Part shown: piece by piece, positions 23,369 through 31,604 of the stretch
Layout: each line of letters opens with the position of its first letter
Position numbering within the stretch: position 1 is the stretch's first letter
From: UBA8752 sp002336475
Lineage (GTDB): Bacteria; Bacteroidota; Bacteroidia; Flavobacteriales_D; Sanyastnellaceae
Direction: 5' to 3'
Assembly: GCA_943846755.1 (NCBI GenBank)
Contig: OX044365.1
Coordinates: 1,054,001 to 1,118,000 of the forward strand
Length of the DNA: 64,000 nucleotides
Program-made: the position numbers and the translations under genes
Notes under the pieces: generated by a model
Told to the model about the DNA's origin: nothing
Databases searched by the model: none
Seen by the model: only the letters and a program-made list of their open reading frames with translations

Positions 23369-25084
23369 ATGCACCGTTTTATCCCCTCTATTGGCTGGCT
23401 GAAGTCCTACAACCGCCAGGACTTCTTGGGTGATCTTCCCGCCGGCCTGACCGTTGGGGTCATGCTCATTCCGCAGGGCATGGCCTATGCCATGATTGCA
23501 GGGCTTCCCATTGTTTACGGACTTTACGCCGCGCTTGTACCGCAGGTGGTGTACGCCTTTTTTGGCAGCTCGCGGCAACTCGCTGTTGGACCCGCAGCCA
23601 TGGATTCTTTGCTCGTAGCCTCTGGCTTAACGGGCATCGCTGTGGCAGGCTCAGACCGTTACATTGAGCTCGCGCTGTTGCTCGCGCTCATGATGGGCAC
23701 CATGCAGCTGCTGCTGGGTCTCTTTCGCATGGGATTCCTCGCCCAGTTCCTGTCCCGACCTGTCATCAGCGGCTTTACCAGTGCAGCAGCCCTGATCATC
23801 GGATTCAATCAACTGCCCAGTCTTCTGGCCATTGAGGTGGAACGCAGCCCCCACCTTTACGCTTTGATCGCAGATGCGGCCATCAACCTGTCTCATGCAC
23901 ATCTGCCCACCCTGGTCCTGTCCATTACTGCGGTCTTCATGTTGTTGGCCCTCCGCCGCTGGGCGCCGCGTGTACCCGGCTCTTTGGTCTTGGTGGTCTT
24001 GGGCATCGGAATGTCTACCCTGATTGGAGCGGATGTATGGAGCGTGCGCACTGTAGGCGACATCCCTTCGGGACTTCCAAGCTTCAACACACCAAACCTC
24101 CTTTGGGATGACTTGCGCCGGCTGGCCCCCATGGCCGCCACCCTGGCCTTGATTGCCTTTATGGAAGCGTACAGCATCGCCCAAGCTGTGGCCCAGCGAC
24201 GGGGAGATCACACCATCGAGGCCAACCAAGAACTGCGGGCATTGGGACTCGCCAACATCCTTGGATCCATGTTCGGTGCCTATCCCACTACCGGAGGTTT
24301 TTCCCGAACCGCCGTCAATGACCGGGCGGGGGCCAGGACAGGAGTAAGCGCATTGATTTCAGCTGCAGTGGTCGCCCTGACCTTGACTTATCTGACCCCG
24401 GTATTCAGCCACCTGCCAATTCCTATTCTCGCCGCCATTATCGTGGTGGCCATATCGGGCTTGCTTGATTTGAGGTACCTCCGGAAGCTGTGGAGCAGTC
24501 ATCGGGAAGAAGCACTCTTGCTCCTTGCCACTTTTGTGCTCACCGCATTTGGAGGAATGGTACTGGGTATAGCCGCAGGGGTCGTCTTGAGTTTGGTTCT
24601 CACCCTCTTCAGGAGCACGAGACCACATGCAGCGGAACTGGGTGCCATTGCAGGGATATACCGAAACGTGGAGCGCTTTCCCGAGGCCGCCATGGTACCC
24701 GGGTGGCTCATTGTTCGGTATGACGGCCCCTTACACTATGCCAGCCTGGCCCATTTCAAGAACTTCCTCAAAGCCCGGCTTAGCGCAAGGCACGACGCAG
24801 AAGTCCCCGTTCACACCATCTTGCTGCATGCGGAGTCCATCCCCTATGTAGACGCTTCGGCGTGTGCGATGTTGTCGGACCTGCTCGACGATTGGCAAAA
24901 GCACAACATCACCTTCAAACTTGCTGGGGCGATCGGCCCCATGCGAGACGCGCTGCACCGCTCAGGGTTGATGGAGCGGATCGGCACCGTGAATTTCCAC
25001 ACCAATGTGGAGGCGGCATTGCAAGAGCAAGAGAACAGCCAACAACGGCAAATCGCCACCCAAACAGCACTGTCTGAAGGTTAA
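23369..25084 (+). CDS. SulP-family anion (sulfate) transporter with STAS domain
   Basis: 571 residues. The SLC26/SulP signature GDLPAGLTVGVMLIPQGMAYA is at residue ~20-40, followed by GLPIVYGLYAALVPQVVYAFFG. Around 10-14 hydrophobic segments run to about residue 410. The C-terminal STAS domain (440-560) includes the VDASACAMLSDLLDDW strand-helix that binds nucleotides in relatives. The usual substrates are sulfate, bicarbonate or other anions; sulfate is favoured here because sulfate activation and sulfur oxidation genes are close by, which is inference. 71 nt separate it from the Crp/Fnr gene and 32 nt from the next gene. Confidence 0.88.
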   Translation: MHRFIPSIGWLKSYNRQDFLGDLPAGLTVGVMLIPQGMAYAMIAGLPIVYGLYAALVPQVVYAFFGSSRQLAVGPAAMDSLLVASGLTGIAVAGSDRYIELALLLALMMGTMQLLLGLFRMGFLAQFLSRPVISGFTSAAALIIGFNQLPSLLAIEVERSPHLYALIADAAINLSHAHLPTLVLSITAVFMLLALRRWAPRVPGSLVLVVLGIGMSTLIGADVWSVRTVGDIPSGLPSFNTPNLLWDDLRRLAPMAATLALIAFMEAYSIAQAVAQRRGDHTIEANQELRALGLANILGSMFGAYPTTGGFSRTAVNDRAGARTGVSALISAAVVALTLTYLTPVFSHLPIPILAAIIVVAISGLLDLRYLRKLWSSHREEALLLLATFVLTAFGGMVLGIAAGVVLSLVLTLFRSTRPHAAELGAIAGIYRNVERFPEAAMVPGWLIVRYDGPLHYASLAHFKNFLKARLSARHDAEVPVHTILLHAESIPYVDASACAMLSDLLDDWQKHNITFKLAGAIGPMRDALHRSGLMERIGTVNFHTNVEAALQEQENSQQRQIATQTALSEG

Positions 25085-25116
25085 TCACCTCATCTTTGGA
25101 CCCGAAAAATGCACCT

Positions 25117-26526
25117 ATGAAAGTCGAACAGATTTACACCGGATGTCTCGCCCAAGGCGCGTATTACATCGAGTGCTGTGACGAGGCCATCGTCATCGAC
25201 CCGCTGCGCGAAGTGCAGCCTTACATCGACCGTGCGGAAAACGGAGGGAAGAAGATCAAATACATTTTCGAAACCCACTTCCATGCTGACTTTGTGAGCG
25301 GCCACGTCACCCTCTCCGAGAAGACGGGGGCCCCCATCGTTTTCGGCCCCAATGCGAACCCGAAATTCGATGCACACATCGCCCAAGACGGCGAGGTCTT
25401 TAAAGTCGGAAAAGTGACCATCGAAGTCCTGCATACCCCTGGACATACGATGGAGTCCACCACTTATCTGCTGCGTGACAAAGAAGGCAAGCCGCACGCC
25501 ATTTTCACGGGTGACACTTTGTTTCTCGGGGATGTAGGACGGCCCGACCTCGCCCAAAAAGCAGTCGACATGACCCAAGAAATGCTGGCCGGCACCCTGT
25601 TTGACAGCCTGCGCAGCAAAATCATGACGCTTCCAGATGATGTCATCGTCTACCCTGGGCATGGTGCGGGGTCAGCCTGTGGCAAGAATATGAGTTCGGA
25701 AACTGTGGGAACACTGGGGGATCAGAAGGCCAACAACTATGCCCTGCGGGCCGACATGTCCCAGGCAGAATTTGTAGCTGAAGTGACCGATGGGTTGCTG
25801 CCTCCACCCGCTTACTTCCCTCTGAATGTGAAGCTGAATAAAGAAGGCTATGCCCCCATTGACGAAGTGCTGGCTCAAGGTGGCCGCGCCCTCTCGCCCG
25901 ATGCCTTTGAAGCTGCTGCCAATGAGACAGGAGCGGTGGTGTTGGACGTCCGCAGCAAGGAGGCTTTTGCAGAGGCGCATGTTCCGAGGAGCACTTTCAT
26001 CGGGCTCGACGGAAACTTTGCACCCTGGGTGGGCGCCATGATTGTGGACATCGAGCAACCGATCCTGCTTGTCTGTCCAGAAGGCAAGGTCGAGGAGACC
26101 ATTACCCGGCTGTCACGTGTGGGTTTCGACAAAGTGCTGGGATACCTCCACGGCGGCATAGCATCTTGGTGCGACGACGGAAAAGAAACCGACAGCATCA
26201 GCGCTTTAGAAGCCGTCGATTTCGCCAAACTTCGGGAGAACGAAGACTTGAAGGTGATCGATGTCCGCAAACCCGGCGAATACCAATCGGAACGCGTTTT
26301 GGATGCAGAGTCCATGCCCTTGGCTGACCTGAACGAACATTTGGCCGCCATCCCCAAAGAAGGCCACTTCTATGTTCACTGTCTTTCGGGGTACCGCTCT
26401 CTCATCGCGATGAGCATTTTAAAAGCCCGTGGCTACCACAATGGGATCAATGTCAATGGTGGATTCACTGCGATCAAGGAGACGGATGCACCCTTGAGTG
26501 AATATGTCTGTCCGTCGACGCTTTAA
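25117..26526 (+). CDS. Persulfide dioxygenase-rhodanese fusion (CstB-like MBL fold protein)
   Basis: 469 residues from the ATG at 25117. Residues 1-~245 are an ETHE1-type metallo-beta-lactamase domain: ETHFHADFVSGH, HTPGHTMES, FTGDTLFLGDVGRPD and VYPGHGAGSACG supply the iron ligands. The Phe in HADF replaces the second His of HxHxDH, as is usual for this subfamily. Two rhodanese domains follow. The first has LLVCPEGKVEE, a Cys without the standard CxxGxR loop; the second has HCLSGYRSLIAM, a complete active loop with catalytic Cys. CstB-type enzymes oxidise low-molecular-weight persulfides and release thiosulfate, protecting against sulfide. A CATCTTTG box at about 25088-25095 lies ~22 nt upstream, so it may be transcribed separately from SulP. 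Confidence 0.9.
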   Translation: MKVEQIYTGCLAQGAYYIECCDEAIVIDPLREVQPYIDRAENGGKKIKYIFETHFHADFVSGHVTLSEKTGAPIVFGPNANPKFDAHIAQDGEVFKVGKVTIEVLHTPGHTMESTTYLLRDKEGKPHAIFTGDTLFLGDVGRPDLAQKAVDMTQEMLAGTLFDSLRSKIMTLPDDVIVYPGHGAGSACGKNMSSETVGTLGDQKANNYALRADMSQAEFVAEVTDGLLPPPAYFPLNVKLNKEGYAPIDEVLAQGGRALSPDAFEAAANETGAVVLDVRSKEAFAEAHVPRSTFIGLDGNFAPWVGAMIVDIEQPILLVCPEGKVEETITRLSRVGFDKVLGYLHGGIASWCDDGKETDSISALEAVDFAKLRENEDLKVIDVRKPGEYQSERVLDAESMPLADLNEHLAAIPKEGHFYVHCLSGYRSLIAMSILKARGYHNGINVNGGFTAIKETDAPLSEYVCPSTL

Positions 26527-26551
26527 GGTTGGCGCATTGGAGGGAAAAGAG

Positions 26552-26559
26552 TAATTTCG
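26552..26559 (+). promoter_or_regulatory. -7 promoter box of tRNA-Leu(CAG)
   Basis: TAATTTCG 31 nt before the mature tRNA; a TTGG lies about 19 nt further upstream as a possible -33 element. Confidence 0.5.
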
Positions 26560-26590
26560 CCCTCCTTCTTTGGCGCAAGCCAGAGGTCAC

Positions 26591-26672
26591 ACCCAGGTGG
26601 CGAAATTGGTAGACGCGCAGTCTTCAGGTGGCTGTGTCCTAGGACGTGCGGGTTCGAGTCCCGCTCTGGGTA
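26591..26672 (+). tRNA. tRNA-Leu (anticodon CAG)
   Basis: Acceptor ACCCAGG/TCTGGGT. The anticodon arm CAGTC-TTCAGGT-GGCTG gives CAG. Long variable arm, and T-arm GCGGG-TTCGAGT-CCCGC identical to the other tRNA-Leu in the window. Discriminator A; CCA not encoded. Confidence 0.93.
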
Positions 26673-26673
26673 C

Positions 26674-26707
26674 AAAAGAGTCATCAGAAATGGTGGCTCT
26701 TTTTTTT
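26674..26707 (+). terminator. Intrinsic terminator after tRNA-Leu(CAG)
   Basis: AAAAGAG pairs with CTCTTTT around an imperfect inner stem, followed by a run of T from 26698 to 26707. Confidence 0.75.
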
Positions 26708-26893
26708 GTGTCGCCCAAATGCCAAGCAGTTGGGTTTATGACCCTGCCTGAGCTGAGCCTAACGCTCTAGGTTTCGCCTTCTTCCTCGCCCACTCTTGGC
26801 CTTTGGATCTGTGAATTCACCCTCAAGCGTGAGGGACTTCAGCGGCAGAAGGTTCTTCTTTGTACCGCTGAGTCGTTGACATCGAAATCTGCC

Positions 26894-27946
26894 ATGAAAA
26901 ACCTACCCACCCCGCCAGCCTTGCTTTTCTCCATTTTAATCTCGCTCTGGTCGGGGCTTCACGCGCAAACCACCGCCATCCCCGATCCTGTGTTCGAGCA
27001 GGCCCTCATTGACTTGGGGTTTGATTCGGGAGAACCCGATGGCGTGGCCCAGAACCTGTTTCTGGAAAGCATCATTCTCCTGGATATTCCGGACCTTGGC
27101 ATTGAAGACTTGACCGGTATAGAGGCGTGTACCAGTCTCGAGCGGCTCTATTGCCAGGACAACAACATCTCCTCCATTGACCTGAGTAACAATCCTTACT
27201 TGTGGCGCCTTTATATCAGCGACAACCAACTGGACAGTTTGGACCTTTCCGATCATGCCTATTTGGAATATGTGTCCTGCAGCTCGAACAACCTGTCCTA
27301 CCTGAATCTAGAGGGCTGCCCTGCCCTGCGCGCCCTTTTTAGCCGTTACAACCCCTTGGGCTCACTAGATGTCAGCGGGCACTTCGATCTCGAAATCCTG
27401 GTCTGCAACTCCAACGCATTGAGTGTTTTGAATGTGGATGCCAATCCCGCCCTCGAAGGACTGCACTGTGGCAACAACCAACTGAACTCCTTGGTCCTGG
27501 ACAACCACCCCTACCTCGAGTTTCTGAGTTGTTCCAACAACCAACTCACCTCGCTCAGCCTGCATTCCTCACCGGAGCTCGAAGAGCTGGAATGTGCCAA
27601 CAACCAGCTCACCTGCTTGAATTTGAATCCGGGCTCTACCCTTTCGCTCGAAATCGATGACGACAAGTTTATGGCCCAGGGCAACCCTGACCTCTATTGC
27701 GTTTCGATTTACAATCCGGAATCGGCCGAGCAATACCTCTCTCCATTTTTCGACAACGAGGTGACCTTCATGACCGATTGTGGCGATGACTGCGGCACGG
27801 TGGCCACAGGCAGGGTGGATATCGCCCCGCCAAAGGTCACCGCGACCTTCGACGTTTTGGGACGTCCTTCTGACATCCGCGCGTCCACCTTGCTCATTCA
27901 GCTGCTGGACAACGGGCAAGTGCGCAAGGTGAGCTTCGCGGAGTAG
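26894..27946 (+). CDS. Secreted leucine-rich-repeat protein
   Basis: 350 residues from the ATG at 26894, signal peptide MKNLPTPPALLFSILISLW to LHAQ. A short cap (IPDPVFEQALIDLGFDS) typical of Bacteroidota secreted LRR proteins precedes about nine repeats of ~21 residues with the pattern L..L.C..N.L..LDLS.., for example LERLYCQDNNISSIDLSNN. This is the InlA/BspA-like type with Cys/Asn ladders. The final ~60 residues include a Cys cluster (DCGDDCGTV) and FDVLGRPSDI, a remnant-like match to the 'G(R/Q)' turn of T9SS type A domains. Export through T9SS is likely but the sorting domain is divergent. Stand-alone gene. Confidence 0.82.
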   Translation: MKNLPTPPALLFSILISLWSGLHAQTTAIPDPVFEQALIDLGFDSGEPDGVAQNLFLESIILLDIPDLGIEDLTGIEACTSLERLYCQDNNISSIDLSNNPYLWRLYISDNQLDSLDLSDHAYLEYVSCSSNNLSYLNLEGCPALRALFSRYNPLGSLDVSGHFDLEILVCNSNALSVLNVDANPALEGLHCGNNQLNSLVLDNHPYLEFLSCSNNQLTSLSLHSSPELEELECANNQLTCLNLNPGSTLSLEIDDDKFMAQGNPDLYCVSIYNPESAEQYLSPFFDNEVTFMTDCGDDCGTVATGRVDIAPPKVTATFDVLGRPSDIRASTLLIQLLDNGQVRKVSFAE

Positions 27947-28010
27947 CGGCCAACCTCGCTTCAGTTATCAGAAAGCGCTGACGAACCCTTCGTTCCTGTT
28001 TGCGCGTATC

Positions 28011-28436
28011 ATGTGCATGCGCTTGAAGAACTCCCTGCCCGTGTTGGCCACTTTGGTTTTGGCCTCCTGCTCACCTGAAACTTACATGGACCCCATTGAA
28101 CCTGTCGCGGAAAATGTCAGCATTGGGCCCTCGGAATCGGCCATTGCCGCAGATGAAGCCGCTGAACACCTGGTCGTCTTGAGACTCGACGTTCCCCACC
28201 TGTGGACGGGGTGTCATGGTGAAGGACGGATGACCTTCCACGCAGATGGCGAAATGACCTGGGACCTCGATGGACAAACCTTTGGCTCGCCCTACCTGCT
28301 CGACGAAGAGGGCCGGCTTTATCCAGGCTGCGCAGAGGATTGCACAGATATGCTGCCCTACCGGTTGGACACCGATTTGGGCCAATGGCGGCAGTTTGAC
28401 GGATACTGCTGGTACGCTCTGACGCCCCAGCCATAA
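28011..28436 (+). CDS. Putative lipoprotein of unknown function
   Basis: 141 residues. The N-terminus MCMRLKNSLPVLATLVLASC carries a lipobox (LASC), so it is probably anchored in a membrane. The mature domain has four further Cys (GCHGEG, PGCAEDC, GYCWY) and beta-strand-like MTFHADGEMTWDLDGQTFG, suggesting a small disulfide-bonded beta fold. No family recognised. It converges with cysN, 19 bp away. Confidence 0.65.
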   Translation: MCMRLKNSLPVLATLVLASCSPETYMDPIEPVAENVSIGPSESAIAADEAAEHLVVLRLDVPHLWTGCHGEGRMTFHADGEMTWDLDGQTFGSPYLLDEEGRLYPGCAEDCTDMLPYRLDTDLGQWRQFDGYCWYALTPQP

Positions 28437-28455
28437 GTAACGTGTTGAGAAAGAC

Positions 28456-29706
28456 TCAGGTATAGATCACACCCGCAGCCACCGTCAGGCGGTTGCCCGG
28501 ATCCACGAGAATAAAGGAACCCGTTGCGCGGTTGCGCCGGTAGTCGTCCACCAGAATGGGAGCCGCTGTGCGGATTCTGACCCGGGCGATGTCGTTCATC
28601 GCGATGTCCAAGTCGTCCTCCATGCGGTGAAGGGTATTGATGTCGAGCTTGTAGACCACCTCCTTCACGACGGCTTTGACCTCACGTGAGGTGTGGTGCA
28701 ACTCAAAGCGGGTACCGGGGCGCATGGGCCGCTCGCCGAGCCAGCAAATGCGGGCATCGAGGTCTTGGACGGACTCGGGCTGGTTGTTCTCCCGCACGAG
28801 CATGTCCCCCCTAGAAAGGTCGATGTCGTCCGCAAGGGTCATGACCACGCTTTGTGGCGGGAAGGCCATGTCAACTTGGCGCTCACCGATGGCAATGGAC
28901 GTGACTTTACTTCCCAATCCACTGGGCAAGGCCACCACTTCGTCGCCGACTTTGAACACGCCTCCCGAGACGCGGCCCGCATATCCGCGGAAGTCACGGT
29001 GGGCGTCGGTTTGTGGGCGGACCACATACTGGACTGGAAACCGGCAGTCCTGCAGGTTGCGGTCGGCCGCCACATGGACATGTTCGAGGTGGTGGAGCAA
29101 CGTAGGACCATCATACCAAGGGGTATTCTCGGACCGGTCTACCACGTTGTCACCTTGCAAGGCACTGATGGGAATGAACCGAATGTCCGGGATGTCCAGA
29201 CGGCTCGAAAAGCTCCTAAAGGCTTCCACGATTTCCTCATAGCGCTCCTCTTTCCATTCCACGAGGTCCATCTTGTTGACGCAGACGACCATGTGCTTGA
29301 TGCCCAACAGGTGGGTGATGAAGCTGTGGCGGTGCGTCTGCTCCAACAGGCCAGCGCGGGCATCAATGAGGATGATGGCCAGGTCGGCTGTTGAAGCGCC
29401 TGTGACCATGTTGCGCGTGTACTGGATGTGGCCCGGAGCATCGGCTATGATGAACTTTCGCTTGGGGGTCGCGAAATAGCGGTACGCCACATCGATGGTG
29501 ATGCCTTGCTCCCGCTCGGCGCGCAGGCCGTCGGTCAGCAGAGAAAGGTCGGCGCCGTCTGTACCGCGCTGACTGGAGGCCTGCTCGATGGATTCGAGTT
29601 GGTCTTCGAAGATGGTCTTGCTGTCATACAGCAAGCGCCCAATCAACGTGCTTTTGCCGTCGTCTACGCTGCCTGCTGTGATGAACCTAAGGAGTCCCTG
29701 TGCCAT
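28456..29706 (-). CDS. cysN: Sulfate adenylyltransferase subunit 1 (GTPase)
   Basis: 416 residues from the ATG at 29706 (MAQGLLRFITAGSVDDGKST); the longer open frame upstream overlaps the intergenic region. It is the regulatory GTPase of ATP sulfurylase: GTP hydrolysis drives formation of adenosine 5'-phosphosulfate from sulfate and ATP. G motifs are GSVDDGKST (G1), DAPGHIQY (G3), NKMDLVEW (G4) and ISAL (G5); then EF-Tu-like domains II and III follow. No APS kinase domain is fused; that activity is the separate cysC. It is the last gene of cysC-DUF2061-cysD-cysN; 34 nt separate it from cysD. Confidence 0.95.
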   Translation of the reverse strand: MAQGLLRFITAGSVDDGKSTLIGRLLYDSKTIFEDQLESIEQASSQRGTDGADLSLLTDGLRAEREQGITIDVAYRYFATPKRKFIIADAPGHIQYTRNMVTGASTADLAIILIDARAGLLEQTHRHSFITHLLGIKHMVVCVNKMDLVEWKEERYEEIVEAFRSFSSRLDIPDIRFIPISALQGDNVVDRSENTPWYDGPTLLHHLEHVHVAADRNLQDCRFPVQYVVRPQTDAHRDFRGYAGRVSGGVFKVGDEVVALPSGLGSKVTSIAIGERQVDMAFPPQSVVMTLADDIDLSRGDMLVRENNQPESVQDLDARICWLGERPMRPGTRFELHHTSREVKAVVKEVVYKLDINTLHRMEDDLDIAMNDIARVRIRTAAPILVDDYRRNRATGSFILVDPGNRLTVAAGVIYT

Positions 29707-29740
29707 GATTTCTTGCTGCTCTTTTCCTTGATTCCAATGG

Positions 29741-30649
29741 TCAGAAGTACCCTTCTTTCTTGCGGTCTTCCATGGCGCTTTGGCTGCGCTTATCGTCCAT
29801 GCGGCCGCCGCGTTCCGTTTTGCGGGCTGCGGCCACCTCGGAAATGATTTTCTCGAGATCGTCAGCATCGCTTTCCACCGCTCCTGTGATGGTCAAATCC
29901 CCCAGGGTCCGAAAGCGAACCTGCATGGTTTCCGGCTTTTCATCGGGCCGCAGGTTGAGGTAATCGCTGTTGGCCAAAATCTGACCCTCCCGCTTGATCA
30001 CTTCACGCTGGTGGGCAAAGTAGAGGCTCGGGATGGCGATGTTTTCGCGGAGGATGTAGTTCCAAATGTCCAGCTCTGTCCAGTTGTTGAGCGGGAAAAC
30101 GCGAAAGTGCTCTCCCGGCTGGTGCTTGCCGTTGTACAAGTCCCAAAGCTCAGGGCGCTGGTTCTTGGGGTCCCACTGACTGAAGTCGTCACGGTGGCTA
30201 AAGAAGCGCTCCTTGGCCCGGGCCTTTTCTTCGTCCCGCCGGGCTCCACCGAGACAAGCATCGAATTGATGGGCCTCAATGGTGGAGATGAGGGTTGGAG
30301 TTTGGATGCGGTTCCGGGAGGCATTGAACCCCTTTTCCTCGGTCACCTCCCCTTTGTCAATCAGGTCTTGGACACTGCCCACAATCAGCTGCACCCCCAA
30401 CTCCTTGACCAGATCATCCCGGAACTGAATGGTCTCCGGGAAGTTGTGGCCAGTATCAATGTGCACCAGCGGCATCGGGATGCGGGCAGGCGCAAAAGCC
30501 TTGCGGGCCAAATGCGTCACACATATGCTGTCCTTGCCTCCGCTAAACAAAATGGCGGGACGGTCGAACTGTGCCGCCACCTCCCGCAAAACATACATCC
30601 CCTCAGCTTCCAGCTCGTCGAGGTGACTCAGGTTGTATTCGCTGCTCAT
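29741..30649 (-). CDS. cysD: Sulfate adenylyltransferase subunit 2
   Basis: 302 residues from the ATG at 30649 (MSSEYNLSHLDELEAEGMYV), which overlaps the stop of the upstream DUF2061 frame as ATGA. It is the catalytic PP-loop ATP pyrophosphatase subunit that adenylylates sulfate, working with CysN. The PP-loop is LFSGGKDSICV; HIDTGHNFPETIQFRD, GGARRDEEKARAKER and FPLNNWTELDIWNYI are family-defining. An apparent continuation of its frame to 30868 is not part of cysD but belongs to the disrupted DUF2061 gene. Confidence 0.95.
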   Translation of the reverse strand: MSSEYNLSHLDELEAEGMYVLREVAAQFDRPAILFSGGKDSICVTHLARKAFAPARIPMPLVHIDTGHNFPETIQFRDDLVKELGVQLIVGSVQDLIDKGEVTEEKGFNASRNRIQTPTLISTIEAHQFDACLGGARRDEEKARAKERFFSHRDDFSQWDPKNQRPELWDLYNGKHQPGEHFRVFPLNNWTELDIWNYILRENIAIPSLYFAHQREVIKREGQILANSDYLNLRPDEKPETMQVRFRTLGDLTITGAVESDADDLEKIISEVAAARKTERGGRMDDKRSQSAMEDRKKEGYF

Positions 30650-30868
30650 CTTTTCTCTTGTCTTCCAATGCTTCCATAACGGAACCACGCCCGTTCGTGG
30701 AAATAATACAGCACCATTTTCAGTATACTTTCCATGACCATGATGCCGCTGGCCGCCTTGACATCCCCAAACACCACATAGACAAACATAAAGGTGGTGG
30801 CAGAGGCGATGACACGCCACGTGAGCGTCTTTGGCGATGTGCCGTTTGCGTGAAACTTTCTCGTCCAT
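30646..30868 (-). pseudogene. DUF2061 membrane protein, frameshifted near 30830-30832
   Basis: From the ATG at 30868 the sequence MDEKVSRKRHIAK starts a DUF2061 protein, but the frame then leaves the family. Removing one A from the AAA at 30830-30832 gives RHIAKTLTWRVIASATTF, then ESILKMVLYYFHERAWFRYG, the exact DUF2061 pattern of one to two membrane helices. The restored reading is about 73 residues and stops at 30646, overlapping the cysD start. DUF2061 genes sit between cysC and cysD in many Bacteroidota and may serve sulfate or APS handling at the membrane. The lesion is a homopolymer indel: consensus error or true mutation. Confidence 0.75.
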
Positions 30869-30870
30869 GA

Positions 30871-31329
30871 TCAGTTCAATCCGGCATAATCACGAACGGC
30901 CACAACCGCTTCTTCCACCGTGATGTCTGTGGTGTCCAAATCTAAATAGTCCGCCTCCGGGATGCCGTATTCATCAGAATGAAAGTGCTCCCTTCCCCGG
31001 GATTCGGTGGTGTGGACGTACACCTCTTTGACGTGGGCGCGCGCCTTGAATTCTTCGCGCAGCCAACGGAAAGGCGCCACTACAGCCACGATTGAAATCC
31101 TGCCTTGGCGGCTGAGGTACAATGCGATGTCCTGGGCACGGCGAATGTTGGCCTCTCTGCCCGCTGGGCTATAGTCTGCATTGGAGGTCAATGCCCTCAG
31201 GTCATCCCCATCCACAAGAAAGACATCATGCCCCCCCGCTTTCAGGTCCTCCAGCAAAGCCCGACCCACCGTGGATTTCCCGGCGCCAGGCTGTCCTGTA
31301 ATCCAAACGATGGGCTGCCCTTCGGTCAT
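30871..31329 (-). CDS. cysC: Adenylylsulfate kinase
   Basis: 152 residues. It phosphorylates adenosine 5'-phosphosulfate to PAPS. Walker A is ITGQPGAGKSTVGRAL (Gln-Pro in place of the usual Leu-Ser); the substrate region FLVDGDDLRALTSNADYSPA and REANIRRAQDIALYLSRQG follows family order. It is short of the typical ~200 residues because the C-terminal lid region is compact, as in other Bacteroidota copies linked to DUF2061. First gene of the operon, with TGA-TC-ATG spacing to the DUF2061 gene. A near-consensus -7 box TATATTTA lies a short distance upstream. Confidence 0.88.
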   Translation of the reverse strand: MTEGQPIVWITGQPGAGKSTVGRALLEDLKAGGHDVFLVDGDDLRALTSNADYSPAGREANIRRAQDIALYLSRQGRISIVAVVAPFRWLREEFKARAHVKEVYVHTTESRGREHFHSDEYGIPEADYLDLDTTDITVEEAVVAVRDYAGLN

Positions 31330-31439
31330 TCTCGTAAATATAAAACTGCATAAGCGTATAAGACCGTCGAGCGCCTGTAATTTTTAATCGTTCAGTCAAA
31401 ATATTTTACTTCCAACTACTCATATTCAATACTCTGTGT

Positions 31440-31590
31440 TTTTTCTTTCGAAAAAAACTGCAGGTTTTGTAACCCTAAAGGAGGGACCTCAGTAAAGGGT
31501 AATGGTTTTGGTTACAGCCGCTCCCGCAAGGGAACAGGCGATTTGGTGAAACGAAGGGGCTCTCGAACGCGAGGGCCCTTTCTCATTTTA
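31440..31590 (+). ncRNA. Candidate structured non-coding RNA ending in an intrinsic terminator
   Basis: This 150-bp stretch contains no plausible protein-coding frame. From ~31470 it can fold: GTAACC...GGTTAC closes one arm, and TCCC-GCAA-GGGA is a GNRA-capped hairpin flanked by GCC/GGC. It ends in a strong terminator hairpin (31557-31578) and T-rich tail on the plus strand, with no plus-strand gene upstream to be terminated. The 5' end and promoter are not clear. No known RNA family was recognised. Alternatively it is only a terminator plus unrelated sequence. Confidence 0.4.
31557..31590 (+). terminator. Plus-strand intrinsic terminator
   Basis: GGGCTCTCG / CGAGGGCCC (one G-U pair) around an AACG loop, then TTTCTCATTTT. 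The T-rich side is on the plus strand only, so it does not serve the minus-strand DUF983 gene. Confidence 0.75.
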
Positions 31591-31604
31591 GGCACTTTTT
31601 GCCT

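Noticed and set aside
18076..26672. Shared ~30-bp 3' ends of the two tRNA-Leu genes considered as attL/attR of an 8-kb island
   Set aside because: The match is the T-arm and acceptor common to Leu tRNAs; both genes are complete, and the DNA between them contains housekeeping genes such as amt.
26570..26770. Plus-strand 66-codon open frame
   Set aside because: It runs through tRNA-Leu(CAG) and its terminator.
31438..31457. T-rich/A-rich palindrome considered as a terminator of cysC-side or plus-strand RNA
   Set aside because: Its stem is pure A-T and weak; the GC-rich hairpin at 31557 is the convincing terminator.
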